A DNA stretch of 64,000 nucleotides, from NCBI GenBank assembly GCA_963824645.1, contig CAWGQC010000014.1:124001-188000 (forward strand), given 5' to 3'. Position 1 is the first letter of the stretch. Every line of letters begins with the position of its first letter. Shown here piece by piece: positions 33,824 through 42,361 of the stretch. Under the pieces are notes generated by a model. It was not told where the DNA came from. It saw nothing but the letters and a program-made list of their open reading frames with translations, and made no database searches. Source of the stretch: Bog-756 sp963824645 (GTDB taxonomy: Bacteria > Actinomycetota > Acidimicrobiia > Acidimicrobiales > RAAP-2). Position numbers and translations under genes: made by a program.

Positions 33824-34630
33824 TCACCCCAGGCGAACACCGGCCAGCTGGGTTCCTTGGGCCACCAGGCGACCCGAGCTGTCCCAGACGAAGCACGACT
33901 CGTCCACCCGCTGAGCTTCGATGAGGTGCGCCCGCTGTAACACCTGCATCGGCCCCGGCGCCGGTAGGGCACGGATGTAGACGGTCAGCTCCAGCGTCGG
34001 CACCCATCCTGAAAATTCGATGTCGAAAGTGGCCGGCGGAAAGGCGTCGACGGCGAAGAGCAGCGAAATCGGGTCGAACGCCTGGCCCGAGGGAAGCTGC
34101 AACCAGCCCCGCAGCTCGCCTCGACCGTTCGCATGGCCGGTGGTGAAGCCCAGCGATTCGGGCTCCAGTCGTATGTCGATCTGCTCCATGATGGCTACCG
34201 GCATCCCGTTCGGAATGCGTGCCACGAAGGGTTGGCACTCCTCGAAGGCGAGGCTGCCCCTGTCCGGCAGTCCTCGGTCCCAATAGGGGTCGGTGGCCGC
34301 CTCAAGTTGGCTGGTCGTCACCAGAGCCTCGACACAGGCGCCGCCGCCCTGGCTCAGTCGGCAACGGACCTGGCTGGCCGATCGTCCGCTCCGCAGCAGC
34401 TCCGTCTGGATGGCCACCGGGCCGGGATCGGGCGAATGCAGGTAATGGGCACTAGCCGCGACCACATGCCGATGGGCACTGACCGCCACGGCGGCCCGCC
34501 CCATCATGGCCAACAGATAGCCGCCATTGGGCTTGCCACCAATGGTCCACTCGGCATCGACCACGCCCTCGAAGCATTTCGCTTCGACCGCTGACACCGC
34601 CGTGACCTTGGCAAAGGAGGACGGCTTCAC
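33824..34630 (-). CDS. TesB-like acyl-CoA thioesterase, second paralog
   Basis: 268-residue double-hotdog thioesterase related to the one at 1610-2515. Hotdog 1 has AEWTIGGKPNGGYLLAMMGRA. Hotdog 2 has DPISLLFAVDAFPPATF, PTLELTVYIR and VAQGTQLAGV, which keep the Asp, Thr and Gln of TesB active sites. GTG 34630 is chosen because the family begins at KPSSFAKVTAV; another GTG three codons earlier and an ATG near 34723 exist, but the latter would overlap the divergent MFS gene. The shared upstream region holds a 25-bp inverted repeat. The pairing with an efflux transporter suggests a joint response to an acyl compound. Confidence 0.8.
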   Translation of the reverse strand: MKPSSFAKVTAVSAVEAKCFEGVVDAEWTIGGKPNGGYLLAMMGRAAVAVSAHRHVVAASAHYLHSPDPGPVAIQTELLRSGRSASQVRCRLSQGGGACVEALVTTSQLEAATDPYWDRGLPDRGSLAFEECQPFVARIPNGMPVAIMEQIDIRLEPESLGFTTGHANGRGELRGWLQLPSGQAFDPISLLFAVDAFPPATFDIEFSGWVPTLELTVYIRALPAPGPMQVLQRAHLIEAQRVDESCFVWDSSGRLVAQGTQLAGVRLG

Positions 34631-34683
34631 GCTGCCCACTTTCTCCCCGTCCACGGGGAGGAACTGTAGTGGGTTGTTTAATA

Positions 34684-34708
34684 GAACGCAATCGGTTAGA
34701 GTGCGTTC
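34684..34708. promoter_or_regulatory. Operator-like inverted repeat between thioesterase and MFS genes
   Basis: GAACGCA at 34684-34690 and TGCGTTC at 34702-34708 are exact inverses with an 11-base spacer. The repeat ends one base before the MFS ATG at 34710 and lies 54 bases from the thioesterase GTG, so a bound regulator would affect both. The shape fits a TetR- or GntR-family dimer. No regulator gene is adjacent. Confidence 0.6.
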
Positions 34709-34709
34709 C

Positions 34710-36139
34710 ATGAGAGGATCCACTCTGTCCCCCGAGGCCCCGGTGGCCGATCAGGATGGGTCCTCGCCTCGGCAGGTCCTCATCATCGTCTGTGCCGGCG
34801 TGGTCCTGGCCAGCCTCGACCTGTTCATCGTCAATGTGGCTCTTCCCCAGATCGCCCGGGACCTCGGTGCGTCCAATCTGGGCCAACTGTCCTGGGTGCT
34901 CAACGGTTACGCCATCGTTTACGCCTCACTCCTCGTCTTTTTCGGCCGCCTGGCCGACCACTATCGGCGCGACCGGGGCTTTCTCCTGGGTGTGGCCATC
35001 TTCACGGTGGCGTCAGCAGCCTGTGCGGCATCGACCAGCGTGGGGATGCTGATTGGGTTCCGCCTCGTCCAGGCGGCGGGGGCCGCCCTTCTCACTCCCA
35101 CATCGTTGGGACTGGTTCTGGCCGTCTACCGACCCGAACGTCGTCATGGGGCCGTGCGGGCGTGGACGGCAACAGGAGGGATGGCGGCGGCGATCGGGCC
35201 CGTGGTGGGCGGACTCCTGGTGGCCGCCAGCTGGCGGTGGGTGTTTCTGGTGAATGTACCGATCGGGATCATCGCCCTGGTGGTGGGCTGGCGCCGTCTT
35301 CCCCACCTCCCCGCTCAGAAGACCAAACCGCCCGATCCCCTGGGCGTGGTGTTGGTGACCGCTGGTGTCGGCGCTGCTGACCTTCGGCATCGTCGAAGGG
35401 AGCGACTGGGGCTGGACCTCCGCCTCGATCCTGGCCATTCTGGCCGGCGCCTTCGTGCTCCTCGCGCTCTTCGTGGTGCACACCATGGTCAGCCGAAACC
35501 CGCTGATCGATCCCAACCTGTTCCGATCGCTTCCCTTCACCGGTTCGTCCCTGGTGGCTATTTTCTTTTCGGCTGCCTTCGGGGCGATGCTCCTCTCCAT
35601 CGTTCTCTGGGAACAGGGGGTGTGGGGATGGTCGGCCCTCCGGGCGGGTCTGAGTATCGCCCCGGGGCCACTCATGGTGCCGCTGATGTCGTTCGTAGTG
35701 GCCGGCAAGGCTGATTGCCCGCTACGGGCCGGCGTTGGTGATCAGCTTGGGCAGCATCACCTTCAGCGTCGGTGTGGCCTGGTGGGCCCTGGCCGTGACC
35801 GTGTCTCCGAACTACTGGACGGGCGTTCTGGGGGGGATGATCCTCACTGGCATCGGTGTCGGCCTGACCCTTCCCACCATGATGGCGACCGCGTCGTCCT
35901 CCCTACCGGCACCGTCATTCGCCACCGGGTCGGCCGTGGTCAACATGATCCGCCAGACCGGACTCGCCCTGGGCGTGGCCATCCTGGTCGCCGTGCTGGG
36001 TACCGCCACCCACCGCGGTGCCGACCAACTCGAAGCCTTTCGCCACGCCTGGTGGGTCATCGCCGCCATCGCCGCGGTGGGCATCGTGCCGGCTCTGGCA
36101 CTGCTGCGACGGCCGGCGATTCGGGGTGGCGTCGGCTGA
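34710..36139 (+). pseudogene. MFS (DHA2-type) drug-efflux transporter, frameshifted
   Basis: A 14-TM-type MFS transporter of about 475 residues read in three frames. Frame 1 (from ATG 34710) has ASLDLFIVNVALPQIARDLGAS and the motif-A-like GRLADHYRRDRG, and motif C-like GPVVGGLLVAASWRWVFLVNVPIG. Near 35365 it shifts to SALLTFGIVEGSDWGWTS and near 35708 to ISLGSITFSVGVAWWALAV, ending at 36139 with ALALLRRPAIRGG. Each shift fits one extra base. All membrane segments are retained, so a sequencing error is likely. As written the protein would end early. Relatives export drugs or quaternary amines. It diverges from the thioesterase. Confidence 0.78.
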
Positions 36140-36226
36140 TCCGCTGGTGGAGGGCCGGCTCCGGTCCCGACGATGCGGGCCGGCCAGGCACGACGGTCCG
36201 CCCCCAACACCGGGGAGCCACGGCAT

Positions 36227-37690
36227 TCAACGGGGCGCCGGTCCGATGGCGGCGGCCACCCGGTTCCCCGAGCGGACAGCACTCTCCATGTAGCCCGCCA
36301 GGATCTCTGTGTGCTCGCCGGCAAACCGGATGGCGCCGTGTGCCCGACGAAGAAGCGGCCAGAACCGCGTCAACTGCCCCGGGGCGTACACGGCGTAGCC
36401 GCCTCCTGTGTAACGCTCGGTGGCCCAGGCCATGGTGGTGGCGATACCACTCTTGTCCGGCACGCCCTCGGGGTACACGGTAGCGAGCTGCTTCTGGAAA
36501 GAGCGGATTCGGGTCGGATCATCCAGGGCGGCGCCGGATCGGGCGGCGTCGCCGGTCACGAACTGGGTGAGCACCCCGGGACGCTCTGCGCCGCCCGGCA
36601 TGGAATCGGTGGCGTCCCAGCCGGTCCCGAAGGGTAAGTCGGTGATGGTGAATCCCGACAACCCCTCGGGTAACCAGAACCGCCTGTCGTACTGGGTCGA
36701 GACCTTCAAGGCATGACCAAGATCGAGGTCATCGATCATGGCCGCCACGCTCGGTGCCAGCGGTGGATCGAAGGCCACTGAGCGGAGGGACGGCGGTGGC
36801 GCCGCCAAAACCAGTTGGGCGGCATCCAACGGGGCGCCACTCCCCGTTCCGGCACTCACCCGGACTCCCCACGGATGCTGCTCGATTTTGGTGACCGGTG
36901 AACCGAGCCTCACCGCCGCACCCAGGTCACGCGCCATCGCTTCGGGCAGGGCGCTATTGCCGGCGGCGATCCGCATGGTCTCCACCCCCGATTCCGGCAG
37001 AGATTCGTCCACAACGGACTGTTGGAGCACGAAAAGAAGCGACACCTGGTCGAGTTGGGCGTTGTAGTTGCCCCGGTAGTCAGTCTGAACAAGGAGCTCG
37101 GCGTTGGGGTCGAGTGTCTGCGTGACGGCAAAGTCCTGCAGCGACTGCCTGTCCCAGAGCTCGGCCTGCGGTGCACGTTCGGGGTAGGCGGGATCCAGGT
37201 CACCAGCCATGGCTAGGAGGGCATCGCCGAAGGCCAGGTAACCGTTCAGCGCCTGTGGGTCGGAGGCGGAAACCGCGCCCAGTGCCGCACGCCTCCCGGC
37301 CCTGTACACGGCGGCGTTCTGCAGTTTGTCCGCCGGACGGTGGGCCAGGACCAACCGATAGTGACGAGCCAGGGCCTGCATCTGTACATGGTTGTCGTCG
37401 ATGGACTCCCCGCCGGCCTCGACGTGCAAGCCGTCGGTGAAAGGGCCGTACAGGGTGTGTACCCGTCCGCCCACCCGATCGCGGGCTTCGAGGACGGTCA
37501 CCTTCCAGCCCCCGGCACGAAGAGCCAGCGCGGCGGTCAGGCCGGCCAGCCCGGCGCCAACCACGACGACATGTCCCAGCGTGGCCGGATCCGGACGCGG
37601 CGCGGTCGTGCAACCACCAGCCACGGCTGCGGAGACAACGGCCACAGACCCCAGGAACTGCCTCCGGGTCAGAGCCGCAGAAGGCGCCAT
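36227..37690 (-). CDS. Tat-exported FAD-dependent amine oxidase lipoprotein
   Basis: 487-residue flavin amine oxidase. The twin Arg in LTRRQFLGSVAVVSAAVAGGC gives a Tat signal with lipobox Cys. The FAD fold begins VVVVGAGLAGLTAALALRAGG, followed by VLEARDRVGGRV. The C-terminal IRFAGEHTEILAGYMESAVRSG closes the FAD site as in monoamine oxidases, including the aromatic-rich region (WATERYTGGGYAVY). It should oxidise an amine and release H2O2 outside the cell; the substrate is unknown. ATG 37690 has GGAGG upstream; the long open frame before it is not family-like. It depends on the Tat system that lies 3 kb away. Confidence 0.88.
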   Translation of the reverse strand: MAPSAALTRRQFLGSVAVVSAAVAGGCTTAPRPDPATLGHVVVVGAGLAGLTAALALRAGGWKVTVLEARDRVGGRVHTLYGPFTDGLHVEAGGESIDDNHVQMQALARHYRLVLAHRPADKLQNAAVYRAGRRAALGAVSASDPQALNGYLAFGDALLAMAGDLDPAYPERAPQAELWDRQSLQDFAVTQTLDPNAELLVQTDYRGNYNAQLDQVSLLFVLQQSVVDESLPESGVETMRIAAGNSALPEAMARDLGAAVRLGSPVTKIEQHPWGVRVSAGTGSGAPLDAAQLVLAAPPPSLRSVAFDPPLAPSVAAMIDDLDLGHALKVSTQYDRRFWLPEGLSGFTITDLPFGTGWDATDSMPGGAERPGVLTQFVTGDAARSGAALDDPTRIRSFQKQLATVYPEGVPDKSGIATTMAWATERYTGGGYAVYAPGQLTRFWPLLRRAHGAIRFAGEHTEILAGYMESAVRSGNRVAAAIGPAPR

Positions 37691-37867
37691 GGCGTCATGG
37701 TAGTCCTCGACCTCCCCGGGGGATCGCTGCGGGTGACCGGACTGCGGTTGTCTGACGGCCATGCCATCGGAATGAAAAACCTGGTTGTCCCACCCCTGGG
37801 TCCGTTGATGACCGAGCGCTACCATGCACCGACGGTTCCGCGCCGGTGGGCAAGGAGGTCTGAGGCC

Positions 37868-38248
37868 ATGGCCGTTCGGTTGAATCACACCATCGCCTGG
37901 TGTCGCGACAAGGAACAATCAGCCAGCTTCCTCACGGACACACTCGGTCTGGCGCCGGCCACCGCGTTCGGTCCGTTCCTGGTGGTCGAATTTTCGAACG
38001 ATGCTTCCATCGCCTTTCACGAGAGCGATGGCGCCATCGCTCCCCAGCACTATGCCTTTCTGATCAACGAGGATGAATTCGACGAGATCTTCAATCGAAT
38101 CCGCCACCGGCGTATTGCGTACTGGGCCGACCCCGCCTTACGGAATCGGGAAGAGATCAATCGGGCTGACGGCGGACGCGGTCTCTACTTCAAAGACCCC
38201 GACGCCCACCTGATGGAGATCATCACGCGACCCTACGGAAGCGGCTGA
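37868..38248 (+). CDS. VOC superfamily protein
   Basis: 126-residue VOC protein: RLNHTIAWCRDKEQSASFLTDTLGL opens, VVEFSNDASIAFHES follows and GRGLYFKDPDAHLMEIITRPYG closes. His in LNHT, His/Glu pairs and Glu in LMEIIT fit metal-ligand places. The class includes fosfomycin-resistance-like and dioxygenase-like proteins. AAGGAGGTCTGAGGCC is a strong ribosome site before ATG 37868. It stands alone, divergent from the amine oxidase. Fourth VOC gene. Confidence 0.84.
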   Translation: MAVRLNHTIAWCRDKEQSASFLTDTLGLAPATAFGPFLVVEFSNDASIAFHESDGAIAPQHYAFLINEDEFDEIFNRIRHRRIAYWADPALRNREEINRADGGRGLYFKDPDAHLMEIITRPYGSG

Positions 38249-38270
38249 CCGGGTCTTTGGAGCCGTTGGA

Positions 38271-38624
38271 TCAGTTGGCTGGCCATTCCATCTGAGTGAC
38301 CTCACCGGCGCGGACGTTCAGATCCACAACCGACCGGCCACCGGTTGGATCCGCGGCCTGGCCTTTCACCCGAAGCTGGTACCGACCGGCTGGTAGTGAA
38401 CCGAACACGCCGGCAAAGGCGATGCTGTCCCGGAGGTCGCGCTGACGTATGGCGGTGTGCGTCCCCTCCCAGGCACTCCCCTCCGTCCGGATCTCGATCT
38501 CCTGGCCGAGCATCTGGTCAGTGGTGAAGATGACGGCGGCACCCTTCGTCCCACCGACGTCCAATACCACGCTGGCCTGGCCGCTCGGAGGGAGTGGCGC
38601 TTCGGGTTCCCCGTGCTCGTGCAT
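38271..38624 (-). CDS. Conserved small protein of unknown function (DUF4331-linked)
   Basis: 117-residue protein. The opening MHEHGEPEAPLPPSGQASVVLDVGG, the middle EIEIRTEGSAWEGTHTAIRQR and the final AGRYQLRV ... VRAGEVTQMEW match a widespread actinobacterial hypothetical family. It looks like an all-beta soluble domain, perhaps Ig-like. No function is assigned. The ATG lies three bases after the DUF4331 stop, so the two genes are coupled and may act together. It converges on the VOC gene. Confidence 0.75.
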   Translation of the reverse strand: MHEHGEPEAPLPPSGQASVVLDVGGTKGAAVIFTTDQMLGQEIEIRTEGSAWEGTHTAIRQRDLRDSIAFAGVFGSLPAGRYQLRVKGQAADPTGGRSVVDLNVRAGEVTQMEWPAN

Positions 38625-38627
38625 CGG

Positions 38628-40055
38628 TCAGTTCGGCTGCGAGGGAACGAGAAAGCCCGAGTAGGGGGTGCCCAGATAGGGGAAACTGGGCAGGTAGTTC
38701 TCCGTACCCAAGGCCGTCAGATCGGTGGGTCCTGACGTGAGTCCCATCGAAATGGCCCCCGCCGCCGCATCCGGCACGTAGCTGTGGTCGACCAGAGGAA
38801 GAGTGACGCCGGCAATGGCACGGAGCTCGATGGTAACCACGTCGTCGAACACACGCCGGCCATTGGGATAGCCGGCGGGATCCCCACCGATCAGTCCGAG
38901 GTTGGAGGCACCGCTGGCCGTTGGAGGGATGGCGACGTTGAGGCGCAAGACATCCGATTGCCTCGACCCGGTGTAATTCTGGAATCCGGCGACGACACCG
39001 GTGGGAATACCGGTCAGGAGAATGGCCAGCAGATCCTGCCGAGCCCCACCGGTCTTGTTGTATGCGGCAAGGTTGGGAAAGACCCCCGGATAGAGATCCG
39101 GCAGGAGCCCAGCCAGTTCCGGGTTGGCCACCCGGGATGCGAACTGGCCGTCATTGGACGGAGGCTGTGAATTCCAGTAGTCCTTGGCTCCCATGGGGAT
39201 CAGTACTTCATTGAACAACGGATTGCCCAGTCGCGATACCTGCGTGAACGGTCCCGAACAGAAATTCCGGCCAGGCCAGTTGTCGTAGATCCGGGCCTTC
39301 TGACGGCTGGCGGTGGTCCACACGCCGATCACCGCCCCCGGGCTCGTCACCGTGTGCGGAGTGGCGCCGAATGCAGTGAGCTCCTCGATGGGAACCTGGA
39401 CGACAAGGCTGTGCACGTTCACCCCTGCGGTCGAGTTGACTCCCTTGGCCATCTGGCCGAGACCGGTGTTGGCCAGGCCGAACGTGGTGTGGTCCTGTTC
39501 GAAGGGCCGGAGGTCACCGAGGTCGAACACGGCTCCGAGGTCGACGTAGAACCCCTCCGCTCGTTGGCCGGCGAAGACCCTGGTCCCTCCGGCCACGGTC
39601 ACAATGGCCTGATCGGCCAGACCCACATAGTCGGGAGTCGAGAGCGGTCCAATGTTGCAGGGCGGGCAGGGGATCCCCGACCCCAGGAAGTGGCTGCCGT
39701 ACCTGTCCACCCGGGTCAGCGAGTAGGTCTGGCGTCTGTTCCATGACGAGCTCTGCAGACTGGTGATCGGACCGGTGTTGTAGAGGAACGTGTTCGGATC
39801 GGTGACTTCAGTGCTGAATTGGAATTGGTAGCTGATGTCGGCCTCGCCGTCACCGTTGTTGTCGATGTTGATCGCATAGAGGACATCGTCGCCGAACTCG
39901 TAGAAGTTCGGGCCGCCGTCCGGGGATTCCAGGGGGACGTAGTTGGCGATGATCGTCACACTGTCGGGTCGGTCAGGACTCACAAAGGCATAGAGATCAG
40001 TGGAGTCGGCAACCGGATCCTTCGAAATTTCGGGTGCTTCGCGATGGGATGACAT
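38628..40055 (-). CDS. DUF4331 family protein
   Basis: 475-residue DUF4331 protein. It starts MSSHREAPEISKDPVADSTD as usual, then LYAFVSPDRPDSVTIIANYVPL and YEFGDDVLYAINIDNNGDGEAD. A later part has DDVVTIELRAIAGVTLPLVD and PSFPYLGTPYSGF. No signal peptide is seen, so the N-terminus begins at the conserved core. The family's function is unknown; it is common next to exported or ferritin-like proteins. GGAGACCGAGGTAAGCC contains the ribosome site. The downstream small protein is coupled, and a small Tat protein lies just upstream. Confidence 0.92.
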   Translation of the reverse strand: MSSHREAPEISKDPVADSTDLYAFVSPDRPDSVTIIANYVPLESPDGGPNFYEFGDDVLYAINIDNNGDGEADISYQFQFSTEVTDPNTFLYNTGPITSLQSSSWNRRQTYSLTRVDRYGSHFLGSGIPCPPCNIGPLSTPDYVGLADQAIVTVAGGTRVFAGQRAEGFYVDLGAVFDLGDLRPFEQDHTTFGLANTGLGQMAKGVNSTAGVNVHSLVVQVPIEELTAFGATPHTVTSPGAVIGVWTTASRQKARIYDNWPGRNFCSGPFTQVSRLGNPLFNEVLIPMGAKDYWNSQPPSNDGQFASRVANPELAGLLPDLYPGVFPNLAAYNKTGGARQDLLAILLTGIPTGVVAGFQNYTGSRQSDVLRLNVAIPPTASGASNLGLIGGDPAGYPNGRRVFDDVVTIELRAIAGVTLPLVDHSYVPDAAAGAISMGLTSGPTDLTALGTENYLPSFPYLGTPYSGFLVPSQPN

Positions 40056-40080
40056 GGCTTACCTCGGTCTCCTTTGAATG

Positions 40081-40104
40081 CGGATTAACGGATTAACGGA
40101 TTGA
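40081..40104. repeat. 8-bp tandem repeat, three copies
   Basis: CGGATTAA is present twice and CGGATTGA once, end to end. It lies in the 85-bp gap between DUF4331 and the small Tat protein on the minus strand. It might be part of a regulatory site, or simple slippage. Confidence 0.7.
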
Positions 40105-40140
40105 TGACGGAACGAGAAGGCGGCGCGATGCGGCGATCGA

Positions 40141-40446
40141 TCAGCGAATGGCTCTAAACAGGGAAGCGGCCAGTTGAGGATTGAGTACGGTGATTTCCCT
40201 GGTTCCCGAGAAGAGGCCGATCTCCCCGGTAGCCAGATCGCGGATGTGGGCGATGACCGGTTCGGTCATGAGGTCCGATGATTCGGAGTCGGCCGCCGCC
40301 GTGTCCACGGCTCCGGCGTCGGCCGGCCCCTGCGTCTCGACCAGACCCATGATGGCCGGTAGCCCCGGAATGGCTGAGATGGCTCCAGCGGCGACAACGG
40401 CGGCAGAGCCGCCCTTCAGGAATACGCGTCTGCTGACTTCGCTCAT
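40141..40446 (-). CDS. Small Tat-signal protein
   Basis: 101-residue protein with a clear Tat signal (SRRVFLKGGSAAVVAAGAIS) and a short mature domain (TEPVIAHIRDLATGEIGLFSGTREITVLNPQLAASLFRAIR). This matches a small actinobacterial family of exported proteins with no known role, in which the EPVIAHIRD and GTREI blocks are kept. CAGGAGGCCCTG is an excellent ribosome site before ATG 40446. It lies upstream of DUF4331 on the same strand and is divergent from the tat operon 341 bases away. Confidence 0.82.
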   Translation of the reverse strand: MSEVSRRVFLKGGSAAVVAAGAISAIPGLPAIMGLVETQGPADAGAVDTAAADSESSDLMTEPVIAHIRDLATGEIGLFSGTREITVLNPQLAASLFRAIR

Positions 40447-40747
40447 CAGGGCCTCCTGGGCAGGTGACAGGATGTTCGTGACCGGGACGTGGCGTCCACG
40501 GAGAGTTATCGATACCAACCGTTCGTCCGGATGACCGAATGTTGAGGAAATTCCACGTTTGTCCCGGGGCTGGGCTGGCGACGTCGAGCGGCCGTCCTGC
40601 CCGAGGAGATGGTCAGAGAAGACCGGCGCCTTCCCAACGGGAGCGGTGTGACCCGAAGGGATGGATCGGCCCCCGTCATCTGTCATCCAAAAGGCGACTC
40701 CGCAGCGAACAAGAGAGCGACGGCCGTCAACAAGAGTGAGAACACGT

Positions 40748-40762
40748 TGTCGGGATCCGACA
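40748..40762. promoter_or_regulatory. Inverted repeat upstream of tatA
   Basis: TGTCGG (40748-40753) and CCGACA (40757-40762) surround GAT, 25 bases before the tatA ATG. It could be an operator or a 5' UTR hairpin. Confidence 0.45.
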
Positions 40763-40787
40763 CTTCTGCCCACCAAGGAGACACGCC

Positions 40788-41063
40788 ATGCCCCTAAGTC
40801 CGCCTTCAGAGATCTTCGGCCTCGACGGCATCGTCGTCCTCGTCGTGGTGCTGTTGGCTCTGTTCGGGTCTACCCAAATTCCCAGGTTGGCTCGGTCTCT
40901 GGGATCGGCACAGAAGGAGTTCAAGAAGGGGAGTTTCGAGGATGTCTCCCAACGTGATGCCGACCGCCACCCGCTTCAGGCCGTTCCCCCCGGTGAGCGT
41001 TCGCCGACCCCCGCTGCGGCGACCGTCGAGACCCCCGGCTCCCAGCCTGTCGTCACCTCCTGA
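40788..41063 (+). CDS. tatA: Twin-arginine translocase subunit TatA
   Basis: 91-residue TatA/E-type protein. One N-terminal membrane helix (LDGIVVLVVVLLALFG) is followed by the FG hinge and an amphipathic helix (STQIPRLARSLGSAQKEFKKG), then a Pro-rich tail. TatA subunits form the protein-conducting assembly for folded substrates. AGGAGACACGCC precedes the ATG. It is the first gene of the tatA-tatB-tatC operon. Nearby Tat substrates include the amine oxidase, the ferritin-like pair and the small 101-residue protein. Confidence 0.88.
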   Translation: MPLSPPSEIFGLDGIVVLVVVLLALFGSTQIPRLARSLGSAQKEFKKGSFEDVSQRDADRHPLQAVPPGERSPTPAAATVETPGSQPVVTS

Positions 41064-41086
41064 GCCTGGCCGGAAACCAGGCCATC

Positions 41087-41542
41087 ATGCCCTTCCTCTC
41101 CCCCGCCAAGCTCCTGGTCATCGTGGTGATCGGCCTTGTGGTCCTCGGTCCCGACAAGCTGCCCAAGGTGGCCAAGCAGATCGGTGGTCTGTGGGCTGAC
41201 TTTCGCCGGTTTCGCCAGCAGCTCGAGTCTGATGTGCGCAACAGTTTTCCCGACCTGCCCTCCACGGACGAACTGGCCCATGCGGTGCGATCCCCCCTGT
41301 CGTTTCTCAACACCCTCGCCGACTCCCACGGCACGCAAGGTGAGGCGTCGAGCACCGAATCCCCCGAACCGGGTGCTGCTCCAGAGCCATCTCCCTACGT
41401 CGAACCTCCCGGCCATGGGGAGGACGACGACCGAAGGTCGGGGTCGGCACTCGGAGCCGTTGCCTGCCAACCCGACGAGAGCGATCGTCGCCAAGGGGTC
41501 TTCCACGAGTCGCCGTTTCTGGACGACGGCGGATTGAACTGA
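41087..41542 (+). CDS. tatB: Twin-arginine translocase subunit TatB
   Basis: 151-residue TatB. The start has one membrane helix (LLVIVVIGLVVLGPDKLPKV) with the GPxKLP hinge, and an amphipathic helix (AKQIGGLWADFRRFRQQLES). A long acidic/Pro-rich cytoplasmic tail follows; it is longer than in most TatA proteins, supporting the TatB call. TatB with TatC recognises twin-arginine signals. It begins 23 bases after the tatA stop. Confidence 0.88.
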   Translation: MPFLSPAKLLVIVVIGLVVLGPDKLPKVAKQIGGLWADFRRFRQQLESDVRNSFPDLPSTDELAHAVRSPLSFLNTLADSHGTQGEASSTESPEPGAAPEPSPYVEPPGHGEDDDRRSGSALGAVACQPDESDRRQGVFHESPFLDDGGLN

Positions 41543-41583
41543 TCACTACCTGCCCATGACAACGACCAGAGCATTCTGACGCT

Positions 41584-42333
41584 GTGGCCATCTCAGTGAA
41601 GCAACGGGACCAGGCCCGGCACCGGTCGGAAACTATGACCGTGGTCCAACATCTGACCGAGCTGCGCACTCGGGTTTTGGTCTGCGCCGCAGCCTTCGTT
41701 ATAGCTGGTACGGCAGCTTTCCTGCTCTATCCGTGGATCATCTCATTCCTGCGCCACCCTTATTGCCAGGTGGCGCCGAGCCATTGCGGCTTCTACATCA
41801 CAGGGCCGCTCGAGGGGTTGTCGCTGCGGGTCAAGATTGCCGCCTATGGCGGTGTCTTCCTGGCCTCGCCGGTGCTCCTGTGGGAGCTGTGGAGATTCAT
41901 CACCCCAGGGCTGAACCCCAAGGAGAAGCGCTACGCCATCCCATTCATCGCCGGCTCGATCAGCCTGTTTTCGCTGGGCTGCCTGGTGGCGTTCGTCACC
42001 TTCCCCCATGCCCTCAGATGGCTCGACAGCATCGGTGGTCCGAGCCTCCACGAGATCTTCGACCCCATCAACTACATCAGCCTCATCGTCTTGCTGATGG
42101 TGGTGTTCGGCGTTACCTTCCAGTTCCCGGTACTTCTGGTGTCTCTAGAGGTGGCCGGAGTTCTGACAGCCAAGAAGCTCTCGTCCTGGCGACGGTGGGC
42201 CATTGTGCTCATCGTCGTGGTGGCGGGGGTCATAACTCCCAGCTCTGATCCGTTTTCGATGATGGCGCTGGCCGTTCCCCTCTACCTCTTCTACGAGTTG
42301 TCCATCGTGGCGGGGAGAGTCATCCAGAGGTGA
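41584..42333 (+). CDS. tatC: Twin-arginine translocase subunit TatC
   Basis: 249-residue TatC with six membrane segments. HLTELRTRVLVCAAAFVIAG is the conserved first segment with the signal-binding HLxELR. PLEGLSLRVKIAAYGGVFLASPVLLWELWRFITPGLNPKEKR is the diagnostic central part, and GVITPSSDPFSMMALAVPLYLFYE the last. TatC is the core receptor. The start is GTG 41584; an ATG 17 codons later (MTVVQHLTELR) is possible. It starts 41 bases after tatB. It converges on the IPT/TIG protein. Confidence 0.95.
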   Translation: MAISVKQRDQARHRSETMTVVQHLTELRTRVLVCAAAFVIAGTAAFLLYPWIISFLRHPYCQVAPSHCGFYITGPLEGLSLRVKIAAYGGVFLASPVLLWELWRFITPGLNPKEKRYAIPFIAGSISLFSLGCLVAFVTFPHALRWLDSIGGPSLHEIFDPINYISLIVLLMVVFGVTFQFPVLLVSLEVAGVLTAKKLSSWRRWAIVLIVVVAGVITPSSDPFSMMALAVPLYLFYELSIVAGRVIQR

Positions 42334-42361
42334 CGACCGAGCTGAGGCCTACCGAGAGCAC

